From Candidatus Zipacnadia bacterium (lineage in GTDB: Bacteria; Armatimonadota; Zipacnadia; Zipacnadales; Zipacnadaceae): a DNA stretch of 11,876 nucleotides. The stretch spans positions 1 through 11,876 of the forward strand of contig JALGTS010000010.1 of NCBI GenBank assembly GCA_029821255.1, read 5' to 3'. Of this stretch, positions 1 through 5,760 are shown in pieces; position 1 is the first letter of the stretch, and each line of letters opens with the position of its first letter. The notes beneath the pieces are model-generated. The model did not search any database. It was not told the origin of the DNA and saw only the letters and a list, made by a program, of their open reading frames with translations. The translations under genes and the position numbers were made by a program.

Positions 1-513
1 ATAATGCCCTTCAAACGGTGAAGGCCATCCCTGCCAAAACGCCCCAGGCTTTTCTCGCCACACCTCGGCAATGCCGCCAGGTGCGTATACCTCCAACTTG
101 ATGCCCCGCGAACTGTAGGAGATATTCTCCACTCTCAGCCGGTCAGAATCACTTGGTTGCCAACCAAGCTGCTCCTGCGTAATGACGATTATGTCGGCTA
201 CCATATAGGATGCAGGCACAGCAGTGAAGACTCCAGCTACGATGAGCACCGCAAGCGCGTCGCGCCGAAGCGAACGCCTGCCATTCGCAGGTTCGCCTCG
301 TGCCGCCAACCATACCACGACTACCATCCCCGCGAGAAACGCGGACGGTGGCCCCATCCCGGCGATCATTTCCAGCAATAGCCCTGGCGTTAGCGGTATT
401 ATGAAAAATTCCAGCGACATGATCAACAGGAAGGCAGCAGCCACAATTGCCATGGTGGTTCCGATAGCCACGAGGGCAAGTTTTCCAAGTCTTCCCCTGT
501 TCATCACACTCAT
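1..513 (-). CDS. Unrecognised membrane protein, N-terminal 171 residues (partial, runs off left edge)
   Basis: Reading the minus strand from the ATG at 513-511 gives 171 codons with no stop down to base 1, so the gene continues beyond the window. The protein starts MSVMNRGRLGK. Hydrophobic stretches at about residues 11-33, 44-71 and 86-112 look like three membrane helices, separated by a basic loop (RRSLRRD, about 79-85). After residue 115 it becomes a polar, tryptophan-containing region (LEVYAPGG, VWREKPGAFWQGW) that could be an extracytoplasmic domain. The start codon overlaps the TAA of the upstream cyclo-ligase gene by one base (TAATG), so translation is probably coupled; no good Shine-Dalgarno is visible. 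I do not recognise a family. The link with the folate genes may be only transcriptional. Existence as a gene is supported by the long open frame, the coupling and sensible composition; function is unknown. Confidence 0.72.
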   Translation of the reverse strand, partial: MSVMNRGRLGKLALVAIGTTMAIVAAAFLLIMSLEFFIIPLTPGLLLEMIAGMGPPSAFLAGMVVVVWLAARGEPANGRRSLRRDALAVLIVAGVFTAVPASYMVADIIVITQEQLGWQPSDSDRLRVENISYSSRGIKLEVYAPGGIAEVWREKPGAFWQGWPSPFEGHY

Positions 514-1112
514 TATCGATTTTCTACCAGTAACCGCAACTCGGTGGCCAAGACGGCCACGCGGGCATCAAAAAAGCCTTGGGGGACTTCATCAACAATC
601 TGCAGTTCATAGGCTAAGCCAATAGAGACGCGGGCCTGAGCCGGACTAAGCGCATTCAGCAGCCGATCATAGTAGCCTCCCCCATAACCTAACCGACCAC
701 CAAACCGGTCAAAGGCGATCCCGGGCGCGATAACGCAATTGACCTCTTCCAGTTGCGTGCGTTGACAGCGCTCCGGAATCGGCTCGGGGATGCCGCAATA
801 GCCAGGCGCAAGCTGCTCGGAGATATCCTCCACAAAATAGAGCTCCAAGTCGGGCAAGCCGGGATTGACCCGAGGCAGGATCAGCCGCTTGTTGGCGGCC
901 AAAGTAGACTCAATGAGCAGGTCGGTCTGTACCTCTGAGCCGAAGTTGGCATAAAGCATTACTGAATCGGCCTGCTGAAACTCCCAAGTCTGCACCACCC
1001 GGCTCCAGATGATCTTGCTTTTGTCAAATCGCTCGGCCTCGCTAAGCGCATCACGCCTTTTGAGAATTCTTTTGCGAATCTCCGTCTTACGCCGGTCTTC
1101 GATGGCTCGCAT
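513..1112 (-). CDS. fau: 5-formyltetrahydrofolate cyclo-ligase (MTHFS family)
   Basis: This cytoplasmic enzyme uses ATP to convert 5-formyltetrahydrofolate to 5,10-methenyltetrahydrofolate, returning a dead-end folate to one-carbon metabolism. At 199 residues it has the usual family length. The N-terminus has the typical basic helix (KRILKRRDALS, residues 14-24). The middle carries VMLYANFGSEVQT (51-63) for the substrate pocket. The signature FDRFGGRLGYGGGYYDR sits at 134-150 and is the glycine-rich nucleotide and folate loop diagnostic of the family. The C-terminal element that often reads 'HD' is FFDARV here (180-185), a family-tolerated variation as far as I can judge. It starts two bases after the folP stop, and GAGAGG (1125-1130) inside the end of folP is a plausible ribosome-binding site. 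It overlaps the next gene by one base, so the three genes look like one operon. The family call is secure. Confidence 0.94.
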   Translation of the reverse strand: MRAIEDRRKTEIRKRILKRRDALSEAERFDKSKIIWSRVVQTWEFQQADSVMLYANFGSEVQTDLLIESTLAANKRLILPRVNPGLPDLELYFVEDISEQLAPGYCGIPEPIPERCQRTQLEEVNCVIAPGIAFDRFGGRLGYGGGYYDRLLNALSPAQARVSIGLAYELQIVDEVPQGFFDARVAVLATELRLLVENR

Positions 1113-1114
1113 TG

Positions 1115-1978
1115 TCAGTTGTAGCCTCTCATTATTGCGTCGGTCATCCGGGCAACTTGAGCCATCTGCGCCACATCATGGACACGGATTATATTGGCTC
1201 CGTTGGCAATGGCCACCGCGCAAGTGGCTGCCGTCCCCCACAGCCGCTCTTCAACCGGCTTATCAAGCACTTTTCCGATGGTAGACTTACGCGACGTCCC
1301 AATCAAAACGGGGCGACCTAAGCTGCGAAACTCGCCCAGTCGCCGTAGGATTTCCAGATTGTGATCAACTGTCTTGCCAAAGCCAAAGCCAGGATCAATT
1401 ATGATCTGCTGCTCTGCAAGGCCAGTCGCCACTGCCGCTTCAATGCGCTGAGCCAGGAAGTCATAGATGTCCGCTATTACATCCTCGTAGTAGGGATTTT
1501 CTTGCATATTCTGCGGCGTGCCCTGCATATGCATCAACACGACCGGCACGCCGGCCTCAGCAGCGAACTCAACCATTCCCTCCCTGCGCAGTGCGTAGAC
1601 ATCATTTATCATCTCCGCGCCAGCCTCCAGTGCCTGCTCGGCGACCTGCACCACACTGGTATCCACAGAAATCGGCAAGTCCACTTCTGCACAGACAGCC
1701 TCAATAGCCGGGATTACTCTATTCAACTCCTCAGCGATTGAGATCGGTTCACTGCCGGGACGAGTAGACTGCCCGCCGATGTCAATTATGTCCGCGCCTC
1801 CGATGACAAAGTCATGGGCCTGCTGGACTGCCAGAGCAACGTTGGTACTCAGCCCGTCACCCGCGAACGAATCCGGGGTCATGTTTATTATCCCCATCAC
1901 CAACGTGCCCTCGGTAAAGCATAGCTGCCCTGAGGGCAGACGGACCGGAGGCGGAGCATCTTGGTAAGAATTGATCAT
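1115..1978 (-). CDS. folP: Dihydropteroate synthase
   Basis: DHPS condenses p-aminobenzoate with 6-hydroxymethyl-7,8-dihydropterin diphosphate to make dihydropteroate in the cytoplasm; it is the sulfonamide target. The 287-residue protein is a full-length TIM barrel with all signature motifs: MGIINMTPDSFAGDG (28-42), DIIDIGGQSTRPG (63-75), SVDTS (104-108), MINDV (123-127), DPGFGFGKT (195-203), GTSRKS (227-232) and RVHD (265-268). Against E. coli numbering the key residues are offset by exactly ten: N32, D66, D106, N125, D195, K231, R265 and H267 are all present. F38 and P74, positions where sulfonamide resistance changes occur, have the sensitive-type residues. The start at 1978 is favoured by AAGGGAAG nine bases upstream (1988-1995); M28 would remove the first barrel strand. 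It heads the minus-strand operon. No other folate synthesis gene (folB, folK, folE) is in the window. Confidence 0.96.
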   Translation of the reverse strand: MINSYQDAPPPVRLPSGQLCFTEGTLVMGIINMTPDSFAGDGLSTNVALAVQQAHDFVIGGADIIDIGGQSTRPGSEPISIAEELNRVIPAIEAVCAEVDLPISVDTSVVQVAEQALEAGAEMINDVYALRREGMVEFAAEAGVPVVLMHMQGTPQNMQENPYYEDVIADIYDFLAQRIEAAVATGLAEQQIIIDPGFGFGKTVDHNLEILRRLGEFRSLGRPVLIGTSRKSTIGKVLDKPVEERLWGTAATCAVAIANGANIIRVHDVAQMAQVARMTDAIMRGYN

Positions 1979-2039
1979 GGGTTGAGTCTTCCCTTGGCCA
2001 CAAAGCTATTGAAACGCAGGCCTGTTTGCTCACTGCTCT

Positions 2040-2068
2040 ATTATATCACAATGATGCCGGCGGCGAAA
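2040..2068 (-). promoter_or_regulatory. Probable extended -10 promoter for folP operon
   Basis: On the minus strand the sequence TGATATAAT gives a perfect -10 box (TATAAT, bases 2045-2040) preceded by TG one base upstream, the extended -10 pattern. With a 17-base spacer the -35 position reads TTTCGC (2068-2063), a poor match to TTGACA, which is tolerated when an extended -10 is present. Transcription would start near 2033, leaving a leader of about 55 bases before the folP ATG. Confidence 0.6.
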
Positions 2069-2249
2069 CCAGATAAGCACTTCCCTGGCTGTAGCGAGAA
2101 TAGACAGAGCAGCTCTCACCCCAGATTTTCGTAAAGTGCAATCCTTTAAATATCAAGGGAAATACGCTGAAGGGTCAACCTAAGCAGATCGCAGCAATTC
2201 ACATCTATCTAAAATGCTCCCGCTGGCGCAATTGGTTAATGCCAGAGTG

Positions 2250-2275
2250 TTGTCATCGGCTTGTTTTGTTGACAA
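2250..2275. repeat. Inverted repeat TTGTCA-N14-TGACAA overlapping the -35 box
   Basis: TTGTCA at 2250-2255 and TGACAA at 2270-2275 are perfect inverted copies whose starts are 20 bases apart, about two helical turns. The right half overlaps the -35 hexamer (2269-2274). A second inverted pair, CTGGC (2223-2227) and GCCAG (2241-2245), lies just upstream. The placement would suit a repressor operator, but six-base repeats occur by chance, so this is suggestive only. Confidence 0.3.
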
Positions 2276-2297
2276 GGCTAACAGTCAAGACTATAAT
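2269..2297 (+). promoter_or_regulatory. Perfect consensus sigma70-type promoter for the envelope operon
   Basis: TTGACA (2269-2274) and TATAAT (2292-2297) both match the consensus exactly and are separated by the ideal 17 bases. Transcription would begin near 2303-2305. A ribosome-binding site AGGAG (2327-2331) follows, 11 bases before the ATG at 2343. This should be a strong vegetative promoter unless a repressor blocks it. Confidence 0.85.
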
Positions 2298-2342
2298 AAG
2301 CATCAAACCAAACCGTGACAGGACAAAGGAGACGGGGCGCAC

Positions 2343-4301
2343 ATGAAATACAGTCATGGCACCGCGGTCGCGATGATGGTGGTTATGCTGAGTCTGCCGC
2401 CCGCTGGCATCTCCGCCCAGCAGCAGCCCAATCCTCAGCTGGTCGCAGGAATCAATGCTATTGCCGCAGCAGACTATGAAGAGGCTGTGACTAATCTGCA
2501 GCAGGTAGTTAAGGACCAGCCCAACAACGAGGTGGCCCAGTTCCATCTGGGTATCGCCCATTTCCATCTCCAGCAGTATCCCGAAGCGCTGGCTGCTTTT
2601 CGCAAGGCCGAGGAGCTTGCACCCAGCCGGCCCGGTGTGCAACTCTACATCGGGCACATCTACGCCGCGCAAGGGGCGTTAGATGAAGCCATAGCTGCCT
2701 ATCGCCGGGAACTGCTCAAGCTCGAAGGTCCCCAGAAAGCCGAAACGCTGGTCGCTTTAGGACAGGCCCTGGCTACAGCCGGCCAGCTTGAACAAGCCCG
2801 GGAAGCTCTATCCCAAGCCATCTACTACGATGCGAAATATGTGGAGGCCTACTATTACCTGGGGCAGGTCTACTTGCAACTGGGGCAGCCACAAGAGGCC
2901 CTGAAACAGTTCCAGCAGGCCAGCGAGGTGCTCCAAGAGTGGAACGACATGAGTATCCGACTCCAACGGCTACCGGTTGCTGAACAGCGCCGCCAGCAGA
3001 CCACTGCCGAAACAATGGCCCAAGAATACAGTCGGGCACAAGCCTTTGCCCAACAGTTGGGACTGTGGCCTGATCTTAATAAAGCCATTGGCGATACCTA
3101 TGTAGCCTTAGGCGAGTGGACTAATGCCCGCAATGCTTACCGCCAGGCACTGAACCGCACTAAACTGGGTAATCCCTCTGATCCAGACGTCTATGTGCGA
3201 ATCGGCCGAGCTCTACTTGAAGACGTTAAAGAAATGTTCTACAGCAAGGGTTTGCTGTTCAGTGCTATTCCAATGACAACAAGCGCTATTAAAGCCGCCC
3301 AAGAAGCACTCAAATTTAGCCCTGACTACGCACCGGCGCACGAATTGCTCGGCGAGGTGTACGCTCTCCAGGCTAACACCTATGCTTCGGATCCGGACCG
3401 GGGCATTATCTCTCACTCCTATGAAGAGGCCATTGCAGAATTCCAAAAAGCGCTTGACTTAGAGCCATCCTCGGTGAGCGCACTAACAGGGTTGGCCCAA
3501 ACCTATGTGGACCAGGCCGAGAAGCTAGCGCCCGGCAGTGTAGAGGCTCTCAATGCGGCCGATCAGGCAATATCTGCAGCCGAGCGGGGCCTGGAGTTGG
3601 ATCCGCAAAACGCTGACCTCTACATCCAACTGGCTCGCGCTGAGTTATTGCAGGAGGATTACACAGCCGCCCTGGAGACAGCTCAGCACGCCCTCAAACT
3701 GAAACCAACTGATGTGACTGCATTGAATACAGCGGGACTCGCCGCCTACTATCTTAATGACCTGACCAAGGCTGTCGAGTATTTTACCGAGGCAATTCGG
3801 AACAATCCTAAACATGCTCAGTCACATGTGAACTTGGGTAATGCCTTCTTCCAGATGAAATCGTGGTACCGAGCCCGGCGGCAATATAAAAAAGCACTGG
3901 AATACATTCCCGAAGCCATAATAGCTAAAACCGCCTACCAGCGAGCTTATATGTATTACATGATTGGCCTATCCTACCATCAAACCAATGATTATAACCA
4001 AGAAATTGCAGCGCTTAACCAGGCCTTAGCCCTGGACCCAACGTATTTTGAGGCCTACCGGCAGATGGGACGAGCTTACTTAGCCCTTAAACAGTACCGG
4101 GCTGCACGCCGTGTCTTGGAGATCGCCATACAAAATGCCCCCAGCGACGAGCAGATAGCTGACGTGCACGTTCAGATTGGCGAGGTCCTTGAGAGCCAAG
4201 GTAATGTCCATGAGGCCATTGTAGCGTATAGTGCTGCATTAGCGGCTGACCCCACTAATCCGCTGGCCAGTGCCGCCCTGGCCCGTCTGAGTCGCACATA
4301 A
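2343..4301 (+). CDS. Secreted TPR-repeat scaffold protein
   Basis: The 652-residue product has a Sec signal peptide (basic start MKYSH, hydrophobic core about 7-20, likely cleavage after ISA at residue 25) and almost nothing else but tetratricopeptide repeats. I see TPR units at about 64-97, 98-131, 133-166, 167-200, 243-276, 330-376 (with an inserted loop at 345-358), 423-456, 457-490, 491-525, 534-567, 568-601 and 605-639. Many show the W/Y-LG-Y-A-P pattern, for example YYLGQVYLQLGQPQEALKQF. Residues 200-242 form a charged Gln-rich helical linker. No enzymatic domain is visible. TPR arrays bind peptides or partner proteins, so a scaffold in the periplasm or on the outer membrane is a reasonable inference. 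The start is fixed by AAGGAGA upstream and the consensus promoter. It is the first gene of the operon; only four bases separate it from the next. The particular family is not recognised. Confidence 0.9.
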   Translation: MKYSHGTAVAMMVVMLSLPPAGISAQQQPNPQLVAGINAIAAADYEEAVTNLQQVVKDQPNNEVAQFHLGIAHFHLQQYPEALAAFRKAEELAPSRPGVQLYIGHIYAAQGALDEAIAAYRRELLKLEGPQKAETLVALGQALATAGQLEQAREALSQAIYYDAKYVEAYYYLGQVYLQLGQPQEALKQFQQASEVLQEWNDMSIRLQRLPVAEQRRQQTTAETMAQEYSRAQAFAQQLGLWPDLNKAIGDTYVALGEWTNARNAYRQALNRTKLGNPSDPDVYVRIGRALLEDVKEMFYSKGLLFSAIPMTTSAIKAAQEALKFSPDYAPAHELLGEVYALQANTYASDPDRGIISHSYEEAIAEFQKALDLEPSSVSALTGLAQTYVDQAEKLAPGSVEALNAADQAISAAERGLELDPQNADLYIQLARAELLQEDYTAALETAQHALKLKPTDVTALNTAGLAAYYLNDLTKAVEYFTEAIRNNPKHAQSHVNLGNAFFQMKSWYRARRQYKKALEYIPEAIIAKTAYQRAYMYYMIGLSYHQTNDYNQEIAALNQALALDPTYFEAYRQMGRAYLALKQYRAARRVLEIAIQNAPSDEQIADVHVQIGEVLESQGNVHEAIVAYSAALAADPTNPLASAALARLSRT

Positions 4302-4305
4302 GCCA

Positions 4306-5748
4306 GTGGTCAACCGGCTATTGCAGTCTGTCTTTGTCCAATTGAAGTTGCCGCCGGGCGTAGTTAACTTGGTAGTTGGTGCGATGCTATTGGCAGCAGG
4401 AGACTGTCCTGCACAGCAGCTGCCTCGGTCCCCGGTAATCGAAGAGATACTACTGGATAATGGTTGTCGTGTCCTTTTTCAACCGAATACCAGCACTCCT
4501 ACGGTAGCGATATCAGCATTGGTTGGGGTCCGAGCCAGCCAGGAAACACGGTTGACTGCAGGTATCCGGCAACTACTTGCCCTGATTGTGGCAGCGCCTG
4601 ATTCGTGGCCAAGGCAGATCGGGCCGTGCCCTCCGAGCCTACGGCTGGAAGCCAGTGCAAACCGGGATGAGGTGGCTTTGCAAGTGGAGTGTCTGCCGCA
4701 GGATTTAAGCTACGCATTATCATTGATCCGCCATCAACTTTTTGAAGCACAGATCAGTCAGGAAAACTTTGAGAGAGCCCGGCGCCGGCTTAAAAACACA
4801 ATCCAAGCAAACAGGCACCTACCACTACCCATAGCCTTTAATACCGTGGTCAAGGAACTGTATCCCCAGCAAGCTGGCTCCTGGCCAGTAACTGGTTCAT
4901 TGGCGTCAATGTCGGCTATAACTGTGGAGCAGGCGCGACAGTTCTACCGTGATCATTTTCAGCCAAATGTAACCATAATTAGTGTCAGCGGGAACACCAA
5001 ACTTGCTGCGCTCAAAGCAGAAACGGAGGAGCTTTTCGGAGAATTTCTACCCGGCGCGAGGTATCAGGGAGAGCCTTTCACGCCACATCCCAAGATCGGC
5101 GAGCCCCGTCGGTTGATCATGAGGGGGCTGGACAAGTCAGTGGTCGTAACCGCGGGTAGAGCTCCTGCCATCGGTGACCCGCAATATCCGGCAGCGGTTG
5201 TGCTCAGTACGCTGATCGGCTCAGGAATGGGCTCGCGACTGTATCAAGCGCTACGCGCTGAGCAGAACTTAGCCTATACAGTAGAGGCCGCGTTGACGCC
5301 GTCTACGGTGTGCGGTTATAGTTATGTACTCGTAACTTGCTCACGATCGAACATCAATGCAGTGCGCACCGAGATCGCCCGTCAGCTTGCTGACATTGCC
5401 AGCAACCCGCCAATCCAGCCAGAACTGGAGCGGGCGAAGCGGTTCGCCATCAATAGTTTTCTGCTTAGCCAGCAACGTAATCGCGACGTAGCACATTACA
5501 TGGGAGTGTTCAGCAGCAGTAGCCCAGTAAACGGCTTGTGTACTTACCGAGACTTCCCACAACTCATTGCCGAGGTGAGCAGTGTTCAAGTAAGCAACTG
5601 TTGCGCACAAATCTTCACAAAGCCGGCCACTGTCATCATAGAGGCCGTTTCACAATCACCGGTGGCCGTCGGCACCGAGAGGCATGCGTTGAGGGCCTCC
5701 ATCCCGCAGGCAGCAGTGCAGGTAACAGTACCACCAGCCAACTGGTAG
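4306..5748 (+). CDS. M16-family peptidase homologue, apparently catalytically inactive, secreted
   Basis: The 480-residue protein has the two-lobed organisation of an M16B (insulinase/processing-peptidase-like) subunit. The N-terminal lobe spans about 45-200. The M16_C-like lobe spans about 203-375 and contains LIGSGMGSRLYQALRAEQNL, followed by AYTV (303-326), which keeps the conserved Arg/Tyr pair (R311, Y324). The zinc motif HxxEH, expected near residues 85-94, reads AGIRQLLALI, so both histidines and the glutamate are missing. No replacement metal site is evident. This is what non-catalytic M16 partner subunits look like. A signal peptide is likely (hydrophobic 19-31, cleavage near CPA at 36); the Cys lacks a proper lipobox. 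The GTG start lies four bases after the TPR stop and has no clear ribosome-binding site, implying translational coupling. A catalytic M16 partner, often adjacent, is absent from this window. Confidence 0.85.
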   Translation: MVNRLLQSVFVQLKLPPGVVNLVVGAMLLAAGDCPAQQLPRSPVIEEILLDNGCRVLFQPNTSTPTVAISALVGVRASQETRLTAGIRQLLALIVAAPDSWPRQIGPCPPSLRLEASANRDEVALQVECLPQDLSYALSLIRHQLFEAQISQENFERARRRLKNTIQANRHLPLPIAFNTVVKELYPQQAGSWPVTGSLASMSAITVEQARQFYRDHFQPNVTIISVSGNTKLAALKAETEELFGEFLPGARYQGEPFTPHPKIGEPRRLIMRGLDKSVVVTAGRAPAIGDPQYPAAVVLSTLIGSGMGSRLYQALRAEQNLAYTVEAALTPSTVCGYSYVLVTCSRSNINAVRTEIARQLADIASNPPIQPELERAKRFAINSFLLSQQRNRDVAHYMGVFSSSSPVNGLCTYRDFPQLIAEVSSVQVSNCCAQIFTKPATVIIEAVSQSPVAVGTERHALRASIPQAAVQVTVPPANW

Positions 5749-5760
5749 AGGAGATTAGCT

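Larger units (their letters stand above)
1979..2342. other. Divergent intergenic region between folP and the envelope operon
   Basis: This 364-base stretch has no convincing gene. Its left end holds the folP ribosome-binding site and an extended -10 promoter on the minus strand. Its right end holds a consensus promoter and ribosome-binding site for the plus-strand operon. In the middle (about 2070-2220) I see only small symmetric elements: the palindrome AGAGCAGCTCT at 2106-2116 and a distant pair GCACTT (2077-2082) / AAGTGC (2134-2139). I do not recognise a riboswitch or a structured RNA. Confidence 0.7.

Noticed and set aside
2051..2134. Short 27-codon open frame in the folP/TPR intergenic region
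   Set aside because: No ribosome-binding site, starts within the folP promoter region, and composition gives no sign of a protein.
2214..2260. tRNA-like 5' half: GCTCCCG followed by a D-arm-like GGCGCAATTGGTTAATGCC
   Set aside because: No anticodon stem pairs properly, there is no TPsiC arm, and no 3' sequence complementary to GCTCCCG exists where the acceptor stem should close. A promoter occupies that place instead. Chance resemblance or a worn remnant.
2253..2672. 139-codon minus-strand open frame overlapping the start of the TPR gene
   Set aside because: It lies across a consensus promoter and signal peptide on the plus strand and has no ribosome-binding site or recognisable domain.
4306..4420. 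M16-like protein as a lipoprotein (Cys at residue 34)
   Set aside because: The sequence before the Cys is AAGD; Asp next to the Cys does not fit a lipobox. Ordinary signal peptidase cleavage after CPA is more likely.
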